7,353 bases of DNA, from contig CAZMRY010000073.1 of the NCBI GenBank assembly GCA_964568815.1, positions 1 to 7,353 on the forward strand, in the 5' to 3' direction. The notes beneath the pieces are model-generated. The model saw only the letters and a program-made list of their open reading frames with translations, ran no database searches and was not told the DNA's origin. Positions within the stretch are counted from its first letter, which is position 1. Each line of letters opens with the position of its first letter. The position numbers and the translations under genes were made by a program. The DNA comes from RGIG8700 sp964568815 (GTDB lineage: Bacteria > Bacillota > Clostridia > RGIG6154). Shown here piece after piece: positions 1-5,356 of the stretch.

Positions 1-120
1 TAATAAAACGATTGATAATCGTTTTTAGGCGAGTGGTGTGAGTCGGGTACTGAAAAGCTTTGCTTTTCAGTCGACGAGCAGGAAAGACGCAACGCGGATT
101 TATCCCTACATCTCCGCCAA
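1..120 (+). ncRNA. Candidate structured non-coding RNA, possibly cut by the window edge
   Basis: There is no credible protein here, but the strand is rich in pairing. GTCG at 42-45 plus ACTGAAAAGC at 49-58 pair with GCTTTTCAGT at 62-71 and CGAC at 72-75, giving a 14-bp stem with a 3-nt GGT bulge and a TTT loop. GGCGAG at 28-33 can close the domain with CTCCGCC at 112-118 (one bulged C). GCGGA at 94-98 can instead pair with TCCGC at 113-117. A strong terminator hairpin starts 2 nt after the closing stem, as expected at the 3' end of a small RNA gene. A further hairpin at 5-25 may belong to the same RNA or end an upstream transcript. I cannot assign a family. The unpaired GAGCAGGAAAGACGC stretch does not match the tmRNA, RNase P, SRP or 5S signatures I know. 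The 3' part of a raiA-type RNA is the first hypothesis I would test. Strand is inferred from the terminator position. Confidence 0.42.
5..26 (+). terminator. Hairpin with T-run at the left edge
   Basis: AAAACGATT (5-13), loop GAT, AATCGTTTT (17-25) form a perfect 9-bp stem, and the right arm runs into a T stretch (22-26). This suits an intrinsic terminator for a gene upstream of the window, or a stem inside the candidate structured RNA. It is nearly symmetrical (A-run on the left, T-run on the right), so it could work in both directions. Confidence 0.45.
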
Positions 121-163
121 GAAAAAGAGATAATTTTACTTTCGGTAAAATTATCTCTTTTTC
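121..163. terminator. Long 19-bp intrinsic terminator, probably bidirectional
   Basis: Positions 121-139 pair perfectly with 145-163 around a TTTCG loop. The outer part of the stem is A5 on the left and T5 on the right. Read rightward it ends the candidate structured RNA with a T-run (158-162). Read leftward it offers an equivalent T-run and could stop transcripts from the MaoC-like gene after they cross the palindrome comb. The MaoC-like gene has no clear terminator right after its stop, which supports a shared, convergent role. Confidence 0.75.
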
Positions 164-392
164 AGTTATATTTGCCTGTCGGCAAGTTATATTGCTACGC
201 AGTTATATTCGGCTTCGCCGAGTGATATTGTGCTTCGCACAGTTTGCGGCAAATATAAGAACCTGTCTGCGACAGAACCTTGTTATTCGCTTTGCTCATA
301 ATAATATCACTAAAACCGTAAGGCTTTGATGTCACTTTTGCTTTTGCAAAAATATCACTCCAAAGAAGTTGGAATATCACGGCAATAATTGC
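164..392. repeat. Palindrome comb: nested inverted repeat with hairpin teeth
   Basis: Left half: four copies of AGTKATATT (164-172, 185-193, 201-209, 221-229), the first three AGTTATATT and the fourth AGTGATATT. Each copy leads into a tiny palindrome: TTGCC-TGTC-GGCAA, TGC-TAC-GCA, TCGGC-TTC-GCCGA, TGTGC-TTC-GCACA. Middle: TTTGC-G-GCAAA (243-253) and CTGTC-TGC-GACAG (263-275). Right half: the reverse-complement unit AATATCACT at 303-311 and 351-359, the variant GATGTCACT at 328-336, and AATATCAC at 373-380. Between and after these lie TTTTGC-TTTT-GCAAAA (336-351), TCCAA-AGAAG-TTGGA (359-373) and GCAAT-A-ATTGC (382-392). The units can therefore pair first-with-last, second-with-third-last and so on, leaving a hairpin on both strands between rungs. 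Unit sequence and spacing are conserved while palindrome sequences differ, so this is an organised repeat rather than chance AT-rich DNA. It is non-coding despite short open frames across it. Function unknown. Confidence 0.75.
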
Positions 393-481
393 ATCTATTA
401 TGAACGTGAAAGCCATCTTCCTCGGCATTGGCAGTTCGTCATACATAGCTTTGAAAAGCCCTGTCAAAAATTCTCTGTCAT
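390..481 (-). pseudogene. Possible frameshifted and truncated gene remnant after the MaoC-like gene
   Basis: An ATG at 481-479 overlaps the MaoC-like stop in the ATGA arrangement typical of coupled genes. It reads MTENF and then meets TGA at 466-464. One extra T in the T5 run (466-470) would join it to an open frame starting LTGLFKAMYDELPMPRK and continuing MAFTFIIDAIIA, which has a plausible protein-like composition. That frame then runs into the palindrome comb, where its translation follows the repeat units and is not believable. I do not recognise the product. It may be a small downstream gene broken by a homopolymer slip and cut off by the repeat, a sequencing error, or chance. Confidence 0.28.
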
Positions 482-903
482 CTGCATTTTACAATCATTT
501 CAGTAATATCAGTAAGCACAAGCTCACCCTTTTGATTAAATACTTTAAATGTAAGCTCAACAATGCCGTTTTTCTCGTTTCGTTTAGTGAGGCTTGATAC
601 GGTGCAGGTGCTTGTTAAAACATCATCCGCAAATACTGGCTTATGCCATTCAATTTTTGTGGATTTGCCTGCAAGAAGTTCATCACCTGCCAAATCAATT
701 TCAAGATATTTTGCCCATACGGACATAAAAGACATAACACCGGGTGCAATAAGCTTACCGAAGAAAGTGGTTTTTGCATATTCTTCGTCGGTGTGAAGGG
801 GAATGTTGTCATACTTTTTTGCAAAGTCTATCATATCATCTTTGTTTATAACCGCAGGCTCAATTTTTGTTTCAGTGCCTAATTTAAATTCTTCAAAAAA
901 CAT
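478..903 (-). CDS. MaoC-like (R)-specific enoyl-CoA hydratase-type hotdog protein
   Basis: This 141-residue single-domain protein has the size of PhaJ-type R-hydratases. The hydratase-2 motif is present as YDNIPLHTDEEYA (31-43), with the expected catalytic pair Asp32 and His37. It is followed by FFGKLIAPGV (47-56), the usual helix-end segment, and by KIEWHKPVFADD (83-94), typical of the second half of the hotdog fold. Members hydrate trans-2-enoyl-CoA or related acyl thioesters in the cytoplasm as dimers; the acyl chain here cannot be told. The ATG at 903 is chosen over an upstream in-frame start at 951 because AGGAG (916-912) lies 8 nt before it, and because the longer version would read through the promoter. 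It is transcribed alone or with a broken small frame downstream. A terminator separates it from the sugar genes, so shared function with them is not implied. Confidence 0.9.
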   Translation of the reverse strand: MFFEEFKLGTETKIEPAVINKDDMIDFAKKYDNIPLHTDEEYAKTTFFGKLIAPGVMSFMSVWAKYLEIDLAGDELLAGKSTKIEWHKPVFADDVLTSTCTVSSLTKRNEKNGIVELTFKVFNQKGELVLTDITEMIVKCR

Positions 904-922
904 TGTATCAACTCCTGTATTT

Positions 923-951
923 ATTATAACATAATATAACCTTAAAATCAA
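923..951 (-). promoter_or_regulatory. Sigma-A-type promoter of the MaoC-like gene
   Basis: On the minus strand TTGATT (951-946) is followed after exactly 17 nt by a perfect TATAAT (928-923). The predicted transcription start, 7 nt downstream, falls near 916, the first base of the AGGAG ribosome binding site. The 5' leader would be only about 13 nt. Confidence 0.7.
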
Positions 952-960
952 ATTTAATTA

Positions 961-988
961 ATAAAATAACGGTGCTTGGAGCACCGTT
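961..988 (-). terminator. Intrinsic terminator of the isomerase-glycosidase operon
   Basis: AACGGTGC (968-975), loop TTGGA, GCACCGTT (981-988) form a perfect 8-bp GC-containing stem. On the minus strand it begins directly after the glycosidase TGA stop (991-989) and is followed by the T-rich tract ATTTTATTAATT. It insulates the downstream MaoC-like gene, whose promoter starts about 10 nt further on. Confidence 0.75.
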
Positions 989-2971
989 TCAATATGTGAT
1001 TTTAATTGTTTTATCTGCTGTTTCATCAGGGATAACTGTTATTGTGCAGATATTTTTATCTGTCATTTTTGCTATACCGCAGTCACAGGAAAAAGCATAG
1101 TCCTTATCTGTGTAAAGATAAAGATTGTATGGAGTATCTTTTATGACTGAGGCAGTTACAGAAACAGAATTATCTCCATAAACCAAATCTTTGATTTCTG
1201 CTGCACCCTGAGAAATATGCCTTGATGTGCTCAAAAGCTGAACACCGCCTTTTTTCTTTTTCAGGCAGTAAATTTTAGTTTCGCAGGGTTTTAAATCCGC
1301 TTTTAAAGAAGATGCAAAACCAACAAAAGCTTTATTATTATAGTCAAAAACAAGGACATCATCATATATTCCAAGCTCTTTAAAATCAAGAACCTTTGTT
1401 ACCTCATTTTCAGTTGTGTTGAATATGGAGACAACATTATAGCGGTCAAAGGGGAGAGCTATGCTTAAATTTGAAACAAGAACCTCATCAAATTTTGTAC
1501 TCTCAAGATTTTTAGGCCTGATGTCTAAAACAGGCAGACATTCTTTAAGCAGAGGAATTCTGCTTTCTTCAAGAGAGGGAAGATTGTCACCAAAATTAAG
1601 CGGCAGACCAAGCATAGAAACAAAATATATTCTTGACTGAGCCTGCTCAAAGGTGTTGAATTCTTCACGGAGAACAACATTATCAGGGTCTGCATATAAA
1701 ACATTGTTGTGAAGAGGTAAAAATCTTAATGTTCTGCCTGCTCCCTCTTTTAAGAATTCTTCCCATTTGAAAATGTCCTCACCAACACGCCCTGCATCAA
1801 AAATGTCAGATGCCCACAAAATATCCGAATCCTTAGGACAGGAACAGGAAAGCATATACATATCCTTTCCAAGAAACTCTCTTGTCTTTTTAATCATATT
1901 TCTGTATGCTTCTTTTGTGGTTAAAGAAGGGTTGTACATTTTGTCGTGGAATTCGTCGTGATAATTCATTGAAATAGGCAGAGTGTCAAACTTTACAGCC
2001 TCATACCCCCAGTCAAATACCTGCTGAAGTGCCATAGGCAGAAATTCTTCAAGATATTTCGGATGGCTGAAATCATAAAAATACTGTCCGCACCAGGAAA
2101 CCTTCTGAGTTAAAATGATTTCAGGGTTTTCTTTTGTGTATTTGTTGTGAGACATATCGTGGGTAAAACCAATCCAAAGAGCAGGAATAAAGCCTGCCTC
2201 TCTTATTTTATCGGCTATGTACTTAAGACCATGGGGATATTTTTCAGGGTCGGGATTAAAGGTGTCAACACCGTCATCTCTTACACCGTCTAAGGAATTA
2301 TGATACCATTCCCAGTCAACCCATATGGTGTTTGCACCGAAGTCTTTAAGATGTTTTTTCTGCCACTCAACATTTTCAAGAACTGATTTTTCACCTGCAT
2401 CAAACTTAACTGCATACCAGGTCATCCAGCCCGCAGGCGGAACAGGGAAGGTGCAGTTTTTGTTAATCTTACCATAATCAATGCTGTATCTGTCTGAAAG
2501 AATATTTCTCTTTACAGAAATTAATGTTTCTTTTTTCAGGGTACAGGTATAGCAACCCTTGTTAAAATCGTAATCAAATTTTCCATTAATGCAAAGAGCG
2601 CTGTCTGTATCCCTGCTGTAAAGACAGTTGTCCTCAGGAGATACCGCAGGTCCGTATGCCATATTAACGGTTTTGCTTTCTTCAAGACACATAGCAAAAC
2701 AGTCATCATCTGTCTTTAAGTAGGTATCAATCTCTTTTGGAAGTGATATTTTTATTCCATTTCTGTTTAATGCAAAAGTAACAGTGAATTCATCATAGAC
2801 AACTGATAAGATGTTTTCATCAGCAGTTTGTTTTCTTTCAACCTTAAAAGAAAGGTTTTCACAAAGGGGAGCACTTTTCAATGCGCCCTTATTAATCTCA
2901 AAACAGTGGTTATGGTAGTTAACCTCATAATCACCATAGCTTACATATAAATTATCCATATTAAAATACAT
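989..2971 (-). CDS. GH36-like (clan GH-D) alpha-galactosidase-type glycoside hydrolase
   Basis: This protein of about 660 residues has an N-terminal beta-sandwich (roughly 1-175), a TIM barrel (about 180-450) and a C-terminal beta-rich region. Barrel motifs are GWMTWYA (181-187), WVDWEW (217-222), ALWIG (264-268), EAVKFDTLP (324-332) and GRVGEDI (394-400), then LYADPDNVVLR (425-435). By GH36/GH27 analogy Asp329 is the nucleophile and Asp399 the acid/base of a retaining alpha-galactosidase-type mechanism; the sugar specificity is not certain. The tail carries TSRHISQG (582-589). No signal peptide or membrane segment is visible, so it should act on imported glycosides in the cytoplasm. The start is ambiguous. 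ATG 2971 overlaps the isomerase gene by 11 nt and has a weak AGG 11 nt upstream. ATG 2959 lies 1 nt past the isomerase stop with no visible ribosome site. TTG 2980 is less likely. Either ATG implies translational coupling to the isomerase. Confidence 0.88.
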   Translation of the reverse strand: MYFNMDNLYVSYGDYEVNYHNHCFEINKGALKSAPLCENLSFKVERKQTADENILSVVYDEFTVTFALNRNGIKISLPKEIDTYLKTDDDCFAMCLEESKTVNMAYGPAVSPEDNCLYSRDTDSALCINGKFDYDFNKGCYTCTLKKETLISVKRNILSDRYSIDYGKINKNCTFPVPPAGWMTWYAVKFDAGEKSVLENVEWQKKHLKDFGANTIWVDWEWYHNSLDGVRDDGVDTFNPDPEKYPHGLKYIADKIREAGFIPALWIGFTHDMSHNKYTKENPEIILTQKVSWCGQYFYDFSHPKYLEEFLPMALQQVFDWGYEAVKFDTLPISMNYHDEFHDKMYNPSLTTKEAYRNMIKKTREFLGKDMYMLSCSCPKDSDILWASDIFDAGRVGEDIFKWEEFLKEGAGRTLRFLPLHNNVLYADPDNVVLREEFNTFEQAQSRIYFVSMLGLPLNFGDNLPSLEESRIPLLKECLPVLDIRPKNLESTKFDEVLVSNLSIALPFDRYNVVSIFNTTENEVTKVLDFKELGIYDDVLVFDYNNKAFVGFASSLKADLKPCETKIYCLKKKKGGVQLLSTSRHISQGAAEIKDLVYGDNSVSVTASVIKDTPYNLYLYTDKDYAFSCDCGIAKMTDKNICTITVIPDETADKTIKITY

Positions 2972-4346
2972 CAATTTCAAAACCTAAGTAAGTTTCAAAT
3001 GCCTCTTTTATTACTTCTTTTAAATCGCCGTATGTAATGCAGATGTGATGCTTATAGCCGTTTTTGGCCATATAGTTTGCAATACCATTAATGTTTTCTT
3101 TTTCAACAACCTTACCGCTGCCGAAAAATTCTTTTTCAATGTTATCGTCTGTGAAAGTGCCGTCAGAAATAAAGGCTTTTACTTTTCCTTCTTCAGTTCT
3201 TATGCTGCCGAAAGTGATTTTGCCTTCAAAAAGCTCACCCTTGTTAACACCAACACCTGAGCCTTCACCATAGGATTTTTTAAACATAAGATGCTCTATT
3301 GTCTTTCCTTTGCCTTTCATCATTGAAATAGCCATAGGTCCGCAATGGAACATAATTGCCTTGTTTCTGTCATTTCCAAAGTTATTGTTAAAGTCTAAAA
3401 GTGTGCAAGGTGCATCAGCAGCCAAAGCCAAAGCTCTCATCATAACAGCGTTTGAAACGTCTGTTTCACAGGCTGTTGCAATACCTTTTTCATTTAATAT
3501 ACCAACATTTGTGCAAGGAGCGATACCCATAACAGTCTGGAATTCAGGCCAGCATCTTACAGCCATTGCAGAAAGTTTGTACTCCTTTGCAATATCTTCT
3601 AACACAACCTGAAGTTTTGCCATTTTATCGAGCTTTTCTTCAGGATAACCCTCAAATACAGTTACATTGTTTATTTCAGCCTTCATTATATTCATCTGTT
3701 CATCAGTAACTTTTTCAACTCTGCTGAAAATTTCGCTCAAATCAAAGGTTTCAACATTAATACCTTTGTTCTGAAGGGCGATTTCGTCAATTCTCACTGT
3801 TTTAAAAGCAGAAGTTCTTGCACCGATAATACCAACATTAAAGCCTTTCATTCCGTTAACAACTCTGCATACTGCGGCAAAATCAAAAAGGTCCTTTTTA
3901 AAGCTGTCGCTTGATGGTGCAGATGTGAAATCAGAGGTTAATGTGAAAGGAATTTTCGCCTGTCTTAAAGCGTTACACATAGCAAACTTTCCGCACATTG
4001 AATCTCTTCTGTGAGCAAAATCCATTTTTCCTTCTTCATCAGGAAATGCCTGGATAAGAACAGGTACACCTGCATCTTTAAGTGCAACCATAGCACCGTT
4101 TTCATCACCAAAGTTAGGGAGTGAAACAATGATACCGTCATACTTTCCTTTGTTTTCTGCAAGAAAATCTGCAAAAATTTTACCTTCTGCAGGTGTTTCT
4201 ACAGCTCCAAAACGCATATCCTTGCTTTCAGCTAAAATGTAATCAAATCCGCATTCTTCAAGAACTGCACAAAGCTCCTTTCTTGAATCGTCAATAAGTT
4301 CGCCCGGGAAAAAACCTCTGTTTGCGAAATATAATGCAAAAGTCAT
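2961..4346 (-). CDS. L-fucose/L-arabinose isomerase-like sugar isomerase
   Basis: This 461-residue protein resembles the FucI/AraA-like isomerase superfamily (COG2407 type). Family-style landmarks are MAVRCWPEFQ (261-270), GIAPC (274-278), GIATACETD (288-296), LLDFN (316-320), FHCGP (333-337) and a late HH pair (433-434). The acidic and histidine residues in these motifs (Glu268, Glu294, Asp296, Asp318, His334, His433 or His434) are candidate ligands for the divalent metal that drives aldose-ketose isomerisation. At 461 residues it is shorter than true FucI (about 590), so it belongs to a divergent branch and the substrate cannot be named. ATG 4346 is chosen because AGGAGG (4360-4355) sits 8 nt upstream; a TTG two codons earlier would be only 2 nt from that site. 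It is the first gene of a two-gene operon with the GH36-like enzyme and diverges from the PocR-AraC regulator, which probably controls it. Confidence 0.88.
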   Translation of the reverse strand: MTFALYFANRGFFPGELIDDSRKELCAVLEECGFDYILAESKDMRFGAVETPAEGKIFADFLAENKGKYDGIIVSLPNFGDENGAMVALKDAGVPVLIQAFPDEEGKMDFAHRRDSMCGKFAMCNALRQAKIPFTLTSDFTSAPSSDSFKKDLFDFAAVCRVVNGMKGFNVGIIGARTSAFKTVRIDEIALQNKGINVETFDLSEIFSRVEKVTDEQMNIMKAEINNVTVFEGYPEEKLDKMAKLQVVLEDIAKEYKLSAMAVRCWPEFQTVMGIAPCTNVGILNEKGIATACETDVSNAVMMRALALAADAPCTLLDFNNNFGNDRNKAIMFHCGPMAISMMKGKGKTIEHLMFKKSYGEGSGVGVNKGELFEGKITFGSIRTEEGKVKAFISDGTFTDDNIEKEFFGSGKVVEKENINGIANYMAKNGYKHHICITYGDLKEVIKEAFETYLGFEIDVF

Positions 4347-4369
4347 ATTCAATTCCTCCTTTTTTTCTC

Positions 4370-4375
4370 ATTATA
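4370..4375 (-). promoter_or_regulatory. -10 element of the isomerase operon, without a good -35
   Basis: A perfect TATAAT (4375-4370, minus strand) would start transcription near 4363, giving a leader of about 17 nt that begins just before AGGAGG. At the 17-nt spacing the -35 hexamer would be TATTTT (4398-4393), which is poor. This is the expected layout for a promoter that needs an activator. Confidence 0.6.
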
Positions 4376-4392
4376 AAGATTTGTGAGCAAGT

Positions 4393-4425
4393 AAAATAGT
4401 AAAATTATTCTCCGAAAATAGTAAA
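4393..4425. promoter_or_regulatory. Predicted AraC-type operator: 11-bp direct repeat, 22-bp period
   Basis: AAAATAGTAAA occurs identically at 4393-4403 and 4415-4425 (TTTACTATTTT on the minus strand). Similarity extends to 14 bp as AAAATAGTAAAATT and AAAATAGTAAATTT. The 22-bp period puts both copies on the same helical face, about two turns apart, as in known tandem half-sites of AraC-family activators. The proximal copy begins 17 bp upstream of the isomerase TATAAT and so covers its missing -35. The regulator encoded next to it is the obvious candidate binder. The repeats are AT-rich, so chance is not fully excluded. Confidence 0.55.
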
Positions 4426-4460
4426 TTTGTTTTAAAGGGGCAAAATTCCACATTTTTTGA

Positions 4461-4489
4461 TTGACTTTTAGAGTTTTAAAAACTATACT
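4461..4489 (+). promoter_or_regulatory. Sigma-A-type promoter of the regulator-epimerase operon
   Basis: TTGACT (4461-4466), a 17-nt spacer and TATACT (4484-4489) make a near-consensus promoter. The start is predicted near 4496, only about 13 nt before the ATG at 4509. Its strength contrasts with the weak leftward promoter. The operator repeats lie 36-68 bp upstream of this -35, so repression or autoregulation from them is possible but not shown. Confidence 0.7.
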
Positions 4490-4508
4490 TATATTGCGGG
4501 GTGAGGTT

Positions 4509-5342
4509 ATGATTATTAACTATGATATTGAAACAATTGAAGAGTTTTTAAGTCATTTCAATAAAATAACCAATCTTACCATAAGCTTCTGGGACACCGA
4601 GCTTAATCAGCTTACATATCAGCCAACTGTTATGCCAAGGTTTTGCAGTCTTATAAAAAGCTCACCTGAGGGGAAAAAGAGATGTTTTATGTCAGATAAT
4701 GCTCTTTGCAGTAAATGTAAAGAAAGCCTTATCTCAGAAACTCATAAATGCCACGCAGGTCTTGTGGATACAGCAGTGCCCATTATGTTTGATGATAAGC
4801 TTTTTGGATTTATAATGTTTGGTCAGGTAAAAGACCCAAAGCATCCCAAAAGCACCTTTGAGGAAATCAAAAAGCTTGGGGAAGAGCTTTCATTACCTGT
4901 GTATGAGCTTTATGATGCCTATAACAGCCTTTATAGCTTTGACGGTGAAATTATAGAGTCTGCATCCAAAATTTTAAATGCAACTATGTATTATCTTTAT
5001 TCATCAGGCTGTAAGTTTACCGAAAACGAGCTTATTACAAGAATTGACAAATGGATAAGCGACAATTTGAGCTCAGCAATATCAGTAAGCATAATCTGTC
5101 ACGAATTTGATGTTTCAAAAAACAAGCTGTATGCTTTGTGGAAAAACAGATTTGAAGTCACAATAGGGGAGTATATACTTACAAAAAGAATGAAGAAAGC
5201 AAAAAAACTGCTTTTTGACAGTGAATATAAAATAAACGAAATATGTACAATGGTGGGAATACCTGATTATAACTATTTTTCAAAGGTATTTAAAAAATAT
5301 TATGGTACACCGCCAAATAAATTCAGAAAAAATTATAAATAG
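4509..5342 (+). CDS. AraC-family transcriptional regulator with PocR-type sensory domain
   Basis: This 277-residue regulator has two parts. Residues about 5-165 form a PocR-like ligand-binding domain with its characteristic cysteines: FCSLI (Cys46), Cys59, CSKC (67-70) and KCHAGLVDTAVPI (80-92), the last containing the diagnostic CHAGL-PI segment. Residues about 175-277 are an AraC/XylS DNA-binding domain with two helix-turn-helix units (about 192-214 and 242-264), ending in YFSKVFKKYYGTPPNKFR, the family signature. PocR domains sense small organic ligands; the Cys/His set may bind a metal (inference). ATG 4509 is chosen because GGGGTGAGG lies just before it and because an upstream TTG frame at 4461 would begin inside the promoter. 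It is the first gene of an operon with the epimerase and divergent from the isomerase-glycosidase pair, so it is likely a substrate-responsive activator of this locus. Confidence 0.92.
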   Translation: MIINYDIETIEEFLSHFNKITNLTISFWDTELNQLTYQPTVMPRFCSLIKSSPEGKKRCFMSDNALCSKCKESLISETHKCHAGLVDTAVPIMFDDKLFGFIMFGQVKDPKHPKSTFEEIKKLGEELSLPVYELYDAYNSLYSFDGEIIESASKILNATMYYLYSSGCKFTENELITRIDKWISDNLSSAISVSIICHEFDVSKNKLYALWKNRFEVTIGEYILTKRMKKAKKLLFDSEYKINEICTMVGIPDYNYFSKVFKKYYGTPPNKFRKNYK

Positions 5343-5356
5343 AAAGGATGAATATT

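Noticed and set aside
164..392. CRISPR array
   Set aside because: The repeat unit is only 9 bp, the intervening sequences are short self-palindromes, and the repeats switch to the reverse complement halfway.
60..467. Open frames across the left region on both strands (60-329 plus, 195-467 minus)
   Set aside because: Most of their length is translated hairpins and repeat linkers, with no ribosome site or protein-like domain. Only the first part of the minus frame (from about 467 to 390) is kept, as a possible gene remnant.
400..882. Plus-strand frames opposite the MaoC-like gene (400-597, 563-796, 643-882)
   Set aside because: They lie antisense to a gene with clear catalytic motifs, promoter and ribosome site, and lack their own signals.
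3045..3612. Plus-strand frames opposite the isomerase (3045-3260, 3091-3273, 3310-3612)
   Set aside because: They are shadows of a well-supported gene on the other strand, with no ribosome sites or recognisable domains.
4347..4352. TTG start for the isomerase at 4352
   Set aside because: It is only 2 nt from AGGAGG; the ATG at 4346 has the proper 8-nt spacing.
4461..4508. N-terminal extension of the PocR-AraC regulator from TTG 4461
   Set aside because: It would begin exactly on the -35 hexamer of a good promoter. The ATG at 4509 has a ribosome site and the PocR domain starts right after it.
4353..4508. Riboswitch or attenuator between the divergent operons
   Set aside because: Both predicted leaders are under 20 nt and no stem followed by a T-run is visible.
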